Shown here piece by piece: positions 36,223 through 43,781 of a stretch of 43,781 bases of DNA. Each line of letters opens with the position of its first letter. Position 1 is the stretch's first letter. Below the pieces are notes generated by a model that searched no databases, had not been told where the DNA came from, and worked only from the letters and a program-made list of their open reading frames with translations. Both the position numbers and the translations under genes were made by a program. Origin of the DNA: Pedobacter panaciterrae (GTDB taxonomy: Bacteria > Bacteroidota > Bacteroidia > Sphingobacteriales > Sphingobacteriaceae). The DNA lies in contig NZ_LGEL01000046.1 of assembly GCF_001636695.1 (NCBI RefSeq), positions 1-43,781 of the forward strand. The letters run 5' to 3'.

Positions 36223-37206
36223 TTATTGTATTAAGGTATTTATGGCCGACAAAAGTGATTTATCTCCTGTCGCATCCCCCAGCAATTGCCAGATCATTAC
36301 ACCTCCTGCTTTTTTATTTAAAGCAAACCCAACTTTTTTCCTGATGGTTGGTAATCCGTTGTAATAGATTGTTCCCTGATTGGGTACTTCAACAAAATCA
36401 ACAAGCTCCGAGCCCGGAAATCCTGCTACAATATCGCCATAAGAATAGCTTTCCTGAATTGAAGGGCCAAAACCATATCCATAAAAAGGCAGGCCCAAAG
36501 TGAGCTTGTTTGCAGGAACAGCCCTTGAAGTATTCCAGTAAGCGAAGTCTGTTTCTGCAACTTCATAAGTTGAATGTGGCCCGGGCTTGTCTTTCTTCCA
36601 TGGCCCCGTCTGGTCATAAGACATGATGTTAACTACATCGAACAAAGCCAGCGCCTTATCTGATATTGCATTTCCATTCCAGGTTGCTACCGCAGCCGTT
36701 AATAGTTTTTTATGAGGTTTCAGAGCACCTGACAATTCAACAATCAACCCTTCATAGTTCAAGTCTATAAAATCGCCTTCCAGATCAACATCGACCCCAT
36801 CAAAATTATAGGTATCGGTTAGTTTAACCAGTTCCTTAATTAATTCGGCACGTTTACCGGGTTTAACTAAATCTTTTAAATGCTCCGGAGCATTTCCCCC
36901 TCCAAAGGAGAACAAGACCTTTACCTTATTGTCATGAGCTCTTTTTATAGCTGCAGTTAAACCTACAGGTGCACTAAACATTCCATTGACATCCGGATTT
37001 AGAAAAGCGATATTTAAATGGGTAATCTTACTGAAATCCAGCTTGGCAGATTCTGTATCGAGGTTACCGCTGCCGAATATATATCCAACAACAAAAAAAC
37101 CTTTGTCCTTTTTATCGGGAATGATCTGATCCGTAGCTTTTGATTTAGCACAGGAAACTAATGTAAACAAGCAAATGATTTGTATAAATAATCTTGACTT
37201 TCTCAT
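36223..37206 (-). CDS. GH18 glycoside hydrolase lipoprotein (chitinase or endo-beta-N-acetylglucosaminidase), PUL 2
   Basis: This 327-aa lipoprotein has an SPII signal ending in TLVSC (Cys19). The GH18 TIM barrel has VLFSFGGGN (97-105), the intact catalytic signature DGVDVDLE (136-143, acid/base Glu143), NIMSYDQTGP (193-202) and the final Trp strand GGVMIWQLLGD. It should cleave beta-1,4 bonds next to GlcNAc by substrate-assisted catalysis. Chitinase and endo-glycosidase types are not separable by eye. I start at ATG 37206; the frame extends to 37281, but those 25 residues overlap susD and would precede the signal peptide. It follows susD by 22 bp. It is the only clear enzyme of glycan cleavage in the window. 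Confidence 0.9.
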   Translation of the reverse strand: MRKSRLFIQIICLFTLVSCAKSKATDQIIPDKKDKGFFVVGYIFGSGNLDTESAKLDFSKITHLNIAFLNPDVNGMFSAPVGLTAAIKRAHDNKVKVLFSFGGGNAPEHLKDLVKPGKRAELIKELVKLTDTYNFDGVDVDLEGDFIDLNYEGLIVELSGALKPHKKLLTAAVATWNGNAISDKALALFDVVNIMSYDQTGPWKKDKPGPHSTYEVAETDFAYWNTSRAVPANKLTLGLPFYGYGFGPSIQESYSYGDIVAGFPGSELVDFVEVPNQGTIYYNGLPTIRKKVGFALNKKAGGVMIWQLLGDATGDKSLLSAINTLIQ

Positions 37207-37228
37207 TGAATTAAAATTAGGTTCAACA

Positions 37229-38818
37229 TTATGGTTTATCCCACCAAACACTGTTGGTCCAGGTATTACCCCCGGAACCAATTGCGGCTACAGCAACAGC
37301 AGCATTTGTCGCATTTTGCTCCAGTTCAAAAATTGGATATTCAAATCTTCTTGGTGTAGTTTGAACTGATGAGTCGTAATTGGTAGATGAGGCTAAAGCA
37401 GGGAACCCTGTTCTTCTCCAGTTTGCGTAAGCTTCCGGTCCATTTAAAAGCAGTGCTATCCAAAGCTGTTTATTGATCATCTCAATTTCCCTTCCCGGAA
37501 TCAGGTTATTACCTTTTATAAAATTACTGATGTCTGTTGAGCTAATGGAAGGGCCTCCAGGAAACAGGCTTAACTGTGAAATTGCAGCATCAATACCTTT
37601 CGCATAATGTTCAGCAGCTGTTACACCAAAGGTTGCACCCCATCTTACTGTTGCTTCTGCAAGAAGAAACTCAACCTCGGCATAGGTCTGATGAAGAAAA
37701 GGAGCATTGTTACGAATCAGGAAATTAGCCAGCTGTGCTTTTTGATCGTTATTCACAGCTTCAGTAGGTCCAACGCCCGGTATATCGATGGTAATCGGAT
37801 TCATCCAGCCATCCCAGATGTATTCATTAGGAGGTACTCCATTATAACCAATCTGGGCTTTTACCTGATCTGTGATGTCTATCCGGTCAAAAGGTCTGTT
37901 CACAATGTCAATATAATACCTTACCATATGCGAAAGACGTGGATCATTGGTGCTTCTTAACTGCTCAATGAAAGGATCCTGAACACGAGGAATAACCTCC
38001 GACTGACAAAACGCAGCAGATACCCCATTACCTCTTATGTCTATATAACTGTTTTGCACATCCTGATGAACCATTTTACACATCTCGGCATTACTGGTAA
38101 AAACGCCGGCAGCAAATGCAGCCTGCGCTTCAGCTTTAGCTTTATCAGGATTGATCTTTACCAGGCGCATGGCATATCTTAGTCTCAGTGAATTAGCAAA
38201 TTTTTTCCAGGAAGCAATTCCACCATTATAGAAAAGATCACCCCTTACTGCATCCTTAGAAGCATCAAGTTGTGCCGAAGCTTCAGTAAGCTCTTTAAAA
38301 AAGTCATTGTAAATATCTTCCTGCTTATCAAACTTTGGTTGTATAATTCCGTCTGTAAATGCCTTGCCTGCTTCAAAGTATGGAATATCTCCGTATACAT
38401 CTGTTATCCTGGCAAATTCATATACCTTCATAATGCGGCAGATGGCGTTCAGGTTCGTTTTTAAAGGATCGTTTTTAGTCCGGTTAACCGCATCTACAAT
38501 ATTTACCACATCATTGTTGTAGGTATTGTTCCATAATGAAGACAGGTAATTTCGGTCGTACACATAAAACTGGCCATTTCTGTTCAGCCATATTCCACCT
38601 ATTTGCTGTACAAGAGGCATTGTAAATACCAGACCCAGTTTTTCATTTACTTCCAGATCTCCTGAGAAGCGTAGCTGAACATTTGTCAGCTGTAATGAAG
38701 GATCAAGATTGCTTGACCTGGTAGGGTCAATGTTTACATCCCCAAATTTTTTACAGGCACCGAGCATTAATACCATTATAGCAAGTAAGAATGCATATTT
38801 TTTTAAATTCGTTTTCAT
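37229..38818 (-). CDS. SusD-family surface lipoprotein (SusD-like_2 type), PUL 2
   Basis: This 529-aa lipoprotein has a signal ending in LMLGAC (Cys22), followed by KKFGDVNIDPTRSSNLDP, the typical start of the SusD/RagB subgroup 2. Further motifs are VYEFARITDVYGDIPYFEAG, SWKKFANSLRLRYAMRLVK, EVEFLLAEATVRWG and the C-terminal WIALLLNGPEAYANWRRTGFP. It caps its SusC partner and binds the glycan before import. It is 22 bp downstream of susC and 22 bp upstream of the GH18 gene, which argues for a GlcNAc-containing substrate. It is clearly a different subgroup from the SusD of PUL 1. Confidence 0.92.
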   Translation of the reverse strand: MKTNLKKYAFLLAIMVLMLGACKKFGDVNIDPTRSSNLDPSLQLTNVQLRFSGDLEVNEKLGLVFTMPLVQQIGGIWLNRNGQFYVYDRNYLSSLWNNTYNNDVVNIVDAVNRTKNDPLKTNLNAICRIMKVYEFARITDVYGDIPYFEAGKAFTDGIIQPKFDKQEDIYNDFFKELTEASAQLDASKDAVRGDLFYNGGIASWKKFANSLRLRYAMRLVKINPDKAKAEAQAAFAAGVFTSNAEMCKMVHQDVQNSYIDIRGNGVSAAFCQSEVIPRVQDPFIEQLRSTNDPRLSHMVRYYIDIVNRPFDRIDITDQVKAQIGYNGVPPNEYIWDGWMNPITIDIPGVGPTEAVNNDQKAQLANFLIRNNAPFLHQTYAEVEFLLAEATVRWGATFGVTAAEHYAKGIDAAISQLSLFPGGPSISSTDISNFIKGNNLIPGREIEMINKQLWIALLLNGPEAYANWRRTGFPALASSTNYDSSVQTTPRRFEYPIFELEQNATNAAVAVAAIGSGGNTWTNSVWWDKP

Positions 38819-38840
38819 GTTATCTCCGTTGATGAATCTC

Positions 38841-41800
38841 TTAAAACTTAAAGTTTAAATTAAAGCCCCAGCTCCGTCTGGTTGGTAAAGAACCATATTC
38901 AAGCCCCTGACCATTTCCATTATTATAATTAGAATCAGGATCTACATTGGGTACATCGCTAAAAAGAATAAATGGATTTCTGCTTACCAATGCCACCTGT
39001 ATATTTCTAACCCCAAATTTTGTGGAGATTCTTTCAGGAATGGTGTACCCCAGAGTGATCTCACGCATTTTAACATAGGTTCCAGAGTAGATGTATGGTC
39101 TGGCTACACCACCGCTTGAAACGATCTGAGGCCAGTAAACTGAAGGATCAACAGCTTTAGTGTTTTTAACAAAGTTACCATTCTCGTCCTTCACAACACC
39201 TTCAGGAACCAGACCTCTCACCTTCCCTAATGCTTTCCACTGGTCAAGCGTGTAGCCCTGTGCCTGCCTGTCTTCTTCCGATGCAATCCATTCTTCACGA
39301 CCGGCAAGGGTAGTATTCAAACTACCACGACTGGCGGCAAAAAGATTGGTCATTGAAAACAGATCTGAACCGAACTTCACATCAATAAGGGCACTTAAAC
39401 TGAAGTTTTTGAAATAAACAGTATTACTAACACCCCCTGTCCAGTCGTAAATTCCTTTACCAACCACCTGTCTTTCGTCGCTTTGCAGAGGCAAAAGTGT
39501 GGTAGGATCCAGTATCACGTTTCCGTTGGGATCTTTCTGGTAATCGAACGACAAGATCGAGCCATAATTTTCACCAGGTTTTGCAATTACTGCAACCCCC
39601 ATCCATCTAGCCTCCGATAAAGTTAAAAAAGGCACACCGTCGGCCAATGATTCAACTTTATTTATGTTGCGGGCAAAATTAAAGCTCACATCCCATTTAA
39701 AGTCTTTTCTGGCAACCGGACTCGCTGTAAGCAATACCTCTATCCCTTTATTTGAGACAACTCCGGCATTGATCATTCTTGTAGAAAAACCTGAAGAGAA
39801 AGGACTTGGAACATTATTGATCTGATCCCTTGACCTTTGGTTATAATAAGTAACATCTAACCCTATCCTGTTTTCGAAGAATTTTAGTTCCGTTCCTATT
39901 TCCCAGGAGCGTGTACGCGTTGGCAACAGATTGGCATTTGGCATTCTGGCCGTATTCAATCCTCCATAAGACATTCCGTTAAAAGACAAAGGATTTACTG
40001 AATAGTACAAGTCCAGCAAATAAGGATCGGTATCACTGGCTACCTCCGAAATCGCTGCCCGTAATTTACCCATCGTTAAAACCTTATTGCTCAATTTAAA
40101 GGCATCAGAGAAAACAAAACTGGAAGACAGCGATGGATAAACGTAATCCTTATTTAGAGTAGAATAAGCATCATTCCTAACAGTCGCATCCAAATACAGA
40201 TAACCTTTATACCCCACACTAAGCAATGCATAAACAGAGTTTAAGTTCTTTTTATACGGTACGGGGGTAATGCTTTTATCAGTAAAACTAGTAGGAGTTA
40301 TTGCATCAGGAACAGTAAGGTTTGTAAACTGCATAAAGTCTGCATTGTTATGAACCCTTGAAATACTACCACCTAAACGAGCCGCCAGATAAAGAGAGGG
40401 TGTAACCTGTTTTTGCCCGGTAATCAATACATCAGCTTCAGTAGTTACGTGCTTTCTGTTGATTTGGTCAAGGGCTCCGGTTACCACGCCAGGTGTAGTC
40501 CTTGGGCTGAATTTTTCAAAATTGATATAGGTAAGATCAGTTGATCCACGACCTTGAATACTCAACCAATCGGTGATCTCATAGTTCAACTGCAAGGCAC
40601 CAAGGAGACGATTCTTTTTTGTGGTGTTTTTCATTTCATTAATTACCCAATATGGATTTAAACGATACTGACCACCACCCCATTCTATATAAGAACCATC
40701 AGGGTTTTTATACGTTTTTGCAAACCATGCCTGATCCACATTATTTGCTAGTCCTATAAATGCGTTTCCAATATTTCCCGGATCATCAGCCAGCGCCGGG
40801 CGATTATTTACATTTTCATCCATGTAAAAAGCCCTTGCTTCAAGAGAGAGCTTAGACCCGAATTTGGATGTTCCGTTAAAAGTGAATGAATTTCTTCTAA
40901 TACCACTTTCAGGAATGATGTCATTATTTCTAAGGTCAGTAGCAGAAAATCTGATAGATGATTTTTCGTTGGCATTACTGAAAGAAACATTATTGGTAAA
41001 TGTGGTACCCGTTCTGAAAAAGCCACCGATATTGTCGCCAATCTTTTGGTAAGGCCGATAAACATCATCATACGATATCACCATTAAATCAGGGTCAAGC
41101 CTGGCACCAAAATTATTAAACATCGATGTTCTTGCCTGCAAAGAAGAAGTGTTGATGGTCTGGTTACGCCCCTGTCCATATAAATACTGATAGCCATCAA
41201 AAGAGGTGAGCTGATTCTCGAAAGATGCTGTACTATTTACCTCTATACCAAGGTCAGAATTCCCTTTTCCTCTTTTAGTGGTAATCAGGATTACCCCATT
41301 GGCAGCTCTTGCGCCGTATAAAGCCGATGCAGAGGGCCCTTTTAACACACTGATTTTATCAATATCATCCGGGTTCATCGCAGATATTGCATCCCCAAAA
41401 TCATATCCCTGGGCATACATTTCAGAACCTGTACCTCCGTAATTAGAATTATCTATCGGAACACCATCTACCACATACAAAGGCTGGTTATTTCCAGTAA
41501 CTGTAGTATTACCTCTTATGATTACCCTTGAGGATCCGGCAGGTCCACCTGCAGTACTGTTTATGATTAAACCAGCTACCTTTCCTGCCAGGGAATTAAT
41601 TACGTTTGTTTCCCTTGCTTTCTTTAAGCCTTCGCCATCTACTTCAGAAACAGCATATCCTAAGGATCTTTCCTCTCTTTTTATACCAAGAGCTGTCACT
41701 ACTGTTTCCTTTAACTCGAGTGATTCCTCTTTTAAAACTACCTTAATATTCTTCTGCCCCTCTCCTGCTACAATAGCTGTCTGCTGAAAGCCCATCATTC

Positions 41801-42308
41801 TGAACCTGATGACATCGCCTTTATTAGCTATAATAGAAAACTGTCCGTTCTCATTTGTTGATACCGTTTTATTAGTTGTCGCATTAACCACGGTAACTCC
41901 CGGAATAGGAATCTCTTTCTCATCAGTTACGGTTCCTGTTAGTGTAAATTCAACTTTTACAACAGGTGGTTTGTAAGATTGGATCATAATGGTTTCTCCA
42001 TTGATCTGATATTTGATGTTTACCTTTTTAGAAATGGCATTCAGTACATCATTTAGCTTCTGGTTTTCAATATTCAGATCAAATCGGATACCCACATTTA
42101 AATCAAGCGGGTTGTAAGAAAAGTGCACCTGCCCCTGCGTTTCTATCTGTTTAAATGCATCCAGTATTGTGGTGTTTTTCCATTTAAAGGAATACAATTT
42201 ATCTTTAGACTGGGCATATGCAGAAGTTGACAGGATAAGCACAATGCATAAGCTTATTTTAAATAATAGCCCATAAAAGAAATAATAAGATGGTAAGTTT
42301 TTTTTCAT
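38841..42308 (-). CDS. SusC/RagA TonB-dependent transporter with STN signalling domain (PUL 2)
   Basis: This 1,155-aa transporter/transducer has a signal peptide to ~residue 32, then an STN (secretin/TonB N-terminal) domain at ~35-110 (NTTILDAFKQIETQGQVHFS, IENQKLNDVLNAISKKVNIK). A carboxypeptidase-D-like domain follows (~118-195, LTGTVTDEKEIPIPGVTVV). The plug has LAGKVAGLIINSTAGGPAGS, QPLYVVDGVPIDNSN and ASALYGARAANGVILITTKRG, and the barrel ends in GFNLNFKF. The STN domain contacts a FecR-type anti-sigma factor when substrate binds, so this transporter can report import to the cytoplasm. fecR lies 30 bp upstream on the same strand, which fits. Confidence 0.94.
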   Translation of the reverse strand: MKKNLPSYYFFYGLLFKISLCIVLILSTSAYAQSKDKLYSFKWKNTTILDAFKQIETQGQVHFSYNPLDLNVGIRFDLNIENQKLNDVLNAISKKVNIKYQINGETIMIQSYKPPVVKVEFTLTGTVTDEKEIPIPGVTVVNATTNKTVSTNENGQFSIIANKGDVIRFRMMGFQQTAIVAGEGQKNIKVVLKEESLELKETVVTALGIKREERSLGYAVSEVDGEGLKKARETNVINSLAGKVAGLIINSTAGGPAGSSRVIIRGNTTVTGNNQPLYVVDGVPIDNSNYGGTGSEMYAQGYDFGDAISAMNPDDIDKISVLKGPSASALYGARAANGVILITTKRGKGNSDLGIEVNSTASFENQLTSFDGYQYLYGQGRNQTINTSSLQARTSMFNNFGARLDPDLMVISYDDVYRPYQKIGDNIGGFFRTGTTFTNNVSFSNANEKSSIRFSATDLRNNDIIPESGIRRNSFTFNGTSKFGSKLSLEARAFYMDENVNNRPALADDPGNIGNAFIGLANNVDQAWFAKTYKNPDGSYIEWGGGQYRLNPYWVINEMKNTTKKNRLLGALQLNYEITDWLSIQGRGSTDLTYINFEKFSPRTTPGVVTGALDQINRKHVTTEADVLITGQKQVTPSLYLAARLGGSISRVHNNADFMQFTNLTVPDAITPTSFTDKSITPVPYKKNLNSVYALLSVGYKGYLYLDATVRNDAYSTLNKDYVYPSLSSSFVFSDAFKLSNKVLTMGKLRAAISEVASDTDPYLLDLYYSVNPLSFNGMSYGGLNTARMPNANLLPTRTRSWEIGTELKFFENRIGLDVTYYNQRSRDQINNVPSPFSSGFSTRMINAGVVSNKGIEVLLTASPVARKDFKWDVSFNFARNINKVESLADGVPFLTLSEARWMGVAVIAKPGENYGSILSFDYQKDPNGNVILDPTTLLPLQSDERQVVGKGIYDWTGGVSNTVYFKNFSLSALIDVKFGSDLFSMTNLFAASRGSLNTTLAGREEWIASEEDRQAQGYTLDQWKALGKVRGLVPEGVVKDENGNFVKNTKAVDPSVYWPQIVSSGGVARPYIYSGTYVKMREITLGYTIPERISTKFGVRNIQVALVSRNPFILFSDVPNVDPDSNYNNGNGQGLEYGSLPTRRSWGFNLNFKF

Positions 42309-42338
42309 ATTGTTTGGTTTGGTTTAGGTTGTTGAGTT

Positions 42339-43388
42339 TTAGAATGCTAGTGTCACTGTGTCATTTTTTATAGTGTAAGTAAAGTGGTTAGCGAATCCGA
42401 TGGCATTAAGCACATCAGTAAGATTTTCATTTTTAAATTGGCCGGTAAAGGCAATTGGTTTTTTAGGCTGCTTTTCAGTTATAATTTCGACCCCGTAGAT
42501 TTCCTTTAAAACGGATTTAATATCTTTTAAAGAAGCCATAGAGAATACCAGTTTCCTTTCTTCCCAATTCATTACTTTTTGAAGTTCAAAGTTCGATTTT
42601 GTGAATTTATTTTGAGCCTCTATAACCTCCACCTGTTGTCTGGGAGTCAGTTCGACTTTGTTTATTATTTTCTGGTCATTTACAGTCCCAACATTAACTT
42701 TACCCGTTGTAAGCATAACAGAAGTTGAGGTATGCATCTTATAGTTGTTAATTTTAAAAGATGTTCCTAAAGCTGTAGTGGCTGTTTTACCGGATACTAC
42801 GATAAACGGTTTGTCTTTATTTTTTGCAACGCTGAAATGAGCTTCGCCGTCCATCCATAAAACCCGGTTATTTTCGTTGTAATTGTCGTCTATCTTTAAC
42901 GTTGTTAAACTGTTCATTAACACTGTACTTCCGTCTGATAGCCGAACTGTTTTTCGCTCGTTGTAGCCTGTTTTTATTGTTCCTTTCTTGCTCAACTCAT
43001 TGTATACTGGAATGGTTGTACTATAATCCGTCCTGTTCATCAGTGCATATGCTCCTATCGCTATTAATATTGCAGCTGCCGAGGAAAACCAAAGCATTCT
43101 ACTTTTTAAACGGATTGTTTTTACAGGGATCTGTTCAGATTCTAATGCTTCTAACCTTTCAATAGAAGATTTAAGTTTGGATAGCTCTGTCTCCTTTTCC
43201 TGAGGATCAATTTTCACAGAAATTAAAAAGAAAAGCGATTGGGCCTGGTGTATTTTCTCAGAAAGTTCCGGATGCTGAACCAGTATGTTATCCCAGAATT
43301 CAATGTCTTGCTGACTGTTGCGCAAACAATATTTAACAAAGCTCTCATCAGTCAGAAAGTCTTCAATAGTATATAAAGAGTAATCCAT
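42339..43388 (-). CDS. FecR-family anti-sigma/signal-transducing membrane protein
   Basis: This 349-aa inner-membrane protein transmits the STN signal. The cytoplasmic N-terminus (~1-97) is the anti-sigma region (FLTDESFVKYCLRNSQQDIE, FWDNIL). One membrane segment lies at ~98-117 (FSSAAAILIAIGAYAL). The periplasmic FecR domain (~140-250) has the hallmark LSDGSTVLMNSLTTLKI and GEAHFSVAKNKDKPFIV. The C-terminal DUF4974-type STN-like domain (~283-349) has SLKDIKSVLKEIYGVEI and ENLTDVLNAIG. It normally sits just downstream of its ECF sigma gene. Here the 374 real bases upstream hold no gene, and the nearest sigma gene is ~9.7 kb away at the far end of the locus. It heads PUL 2. Confidence 0.93.
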   Translation of the reverse strand: MDYSLYTIEDFLTDESFVKYCLRNSQQDIEFWDNILVQHPELSEKIHQAQSLFFLISVKIDPQEKETELSKLKSSIERLEALESEQIPVKTIRLKSRMLWFSSAAAILIAIGAYALMNRTDYSTTIPVYNELSKKGTIKTGYNERKTVRLSDGSTVLMNSLTTLKIDDNYNENNRVLWMDGEAHFSVAKNKDKPFIVVSGKTATTALGTSFKINNYKMHTSTSVMLTTGKVNVGTVNDQKIINKVELTPRQQVEVIEAQNKFTKSNFELQKVMNWEERKLVFSMASLKDIKSVLKEIYGVEIITEKQPKKPIAFTGQFKNENLTDVLNAIGFANHFTYTIKNDTVTLAF

Positions 43389-43762
43389 TTCTATCGCCTA
43401 TAATTGATTTATAAACACAAGTGTATGGCGGTAGTATTTTTTACCAAAGGAATTTCACAAATAATCTCAAACAACTGATTATAAGTTAATTATTTTTCAA
43501 AATTAGATCCTACAGAGTCCAGAATTAAATTTTGAAAACCATTTATACCGATTGTATCTCACTATTTAATTTGGTTAAAATCAATAAAACCGCAGATCGG
43601 GCTGAAGTTCTCTTTGATAGGGAATTAACGTTGTTTTCATAGTAGTTTTACCGAAACACAGCAATGATTAATGACGGTGTTTTTAAAAGATTTATGTTCG
43701 ACCAACCATTGAAATATACATTAATTCACATTAATAAAAATCGATATAAAGCAACAGAAAGC
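43389..43762. other. Gene-free region upstream of fecR up to the window edge
   Basis: No coding frame on either strand resembles a sigma factor or any other family. The best regulatory candidate is a minus-strand TAATTTTG (43498-43505, TAnnTTTG type), which would give a leader of ~100 nt for fecR; there is no clear -33 element. A short tandem ACATTAATTC/ACATTAATAA lies at 43718-43737. Confidence 0.45.
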
Positions 43763-43781
43763 CTGTCTCTTATACACATCT
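43763..43781. other. Tn5 mosaic-end / Nextera adapter remnant at the contig end
   Basis: The last 19 bases, CTGTCTCTTATACACATCT, are exactly the Tn5 mosaic-end sequence used in tagmentation libraries. They end precisely at the window edge, so this is untrimmed adapter and not genomic DNA or a natural Tn5. Confidence 0.95.

Noticed and set aside
37207-37281. 25-residue extension of the GH18 protein
   Set aside because: It would overlap susD and place residues before a normal lipoprotein signal peptide. ATG 37206 gives a clean signal.
43718-43737. Short tandem repeat ACATTAATTC/ACATTAATAA near the right edge
   Set aside because: Only two imperfect 10-bp units in very AT-rich DNA; expected by chance.
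43763-43781. Natural Tn5/IS50 transposon end
   Set aside because: Only the 19-bp mosaic end is present, exactly at the contig edge. The mosaic end is an engineered hybrid, so a library adapter is the simple explanation.
1-43781. tRNA, rRNA, CRISPR, prophage or insertion sequence
   Set aside because: Intergenic gaps were read on both strands. No cloverleaf, no regularly spaced repeats and no transposase or phage-like protein was seen.

Overview
The window is about 43.8 kb of AT-rich DNA from a member of the Bacteroidota, most likely the Sphingobacteriaceae (Pedobacter-like). This is an inference from gene content: two SusC/SusD polysaccharide-utilization-type loci, a TamL/TamB pair in which the TamA-like partner is a lipoprotein, STN-FecR-ECF signalling genes, many SPII lipoproteins, and TAnnTTTG-type -7 promoter elements in place of the classical -10 box. 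I see no tRNA, rRNA, CRISPR, insertion sequence or prophage. The left end cuts into tamB. The last 19 bases (43763-43781) match the Tn5/Nextera mosaic-end adapter, so the right end is an untrimmed library artefact.

Region 1 (1-20.6 kb) is mostly housekeeping. It runs tamB(partial)-tamL-brkB-type membrane protein, convergent with a hybrid histidine kinase and parE on the minus strand. A divergent APC permease-GPH/MFS symporter pair follows, then a TTG-started RhlE-like DEAD-box helicase. After a bidirectional terminator come a beta-propeller-like lipoprotein, a fatty-acid desaturase, a phosphomannose-isomerase-type cupin and an unrecognised acidic protein on the minus strand, then a DinB-family protein on the plus strand.

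Region 2 (20.6-30.2 kb, minus strand) holds a stand-alone receiver protein and PUL 1. PUL 1 is a SusC without an STN domain, SusD, a DUF4959/DUF5126/DUF5000-type lipoprotein and a DUF4998+F5/8C lipoprotein. It has four capture and import proteins but no visible enzyme or regulator. A secreted DUF3887-alpha/beta hydrolase with Asp at the nucleophile elbow lies upstream.

Region 3 (30.3-32.9 kb, plus strand) is an orphan OmpR-family regulator, then a 333-bp spacer with two copies of a 19-bp element built from TTCTAAT half-sites 11 bp apart, then a USP-like protein and a bestrophin channel. The layout suggests that the regulator controls the USP-bestrophin pair through these sites.

Region 4 (33.0-43.4 kb) is PUL 2. 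On the minus strand the order is fecR, susC with an STN transducer domain, susD, an apparently active GH18 lipoprotein, a GH18-like lipoprotein lacking the catalytic Asp/Glu, and an HGSNAT/NagX-like membrane acyltransferase (DUF5009). An ECF sigma gene on the plus strand converges on the 3' end of this operon and shares one CTAG with it for both stop codons. Together these predict capture, cleavage and import of a GlcNAc-containing glycan (chitin or N-glycan type), controlled by a sigma/anti-sigma pair whose genes sit unusually at opposite ends of the locus.
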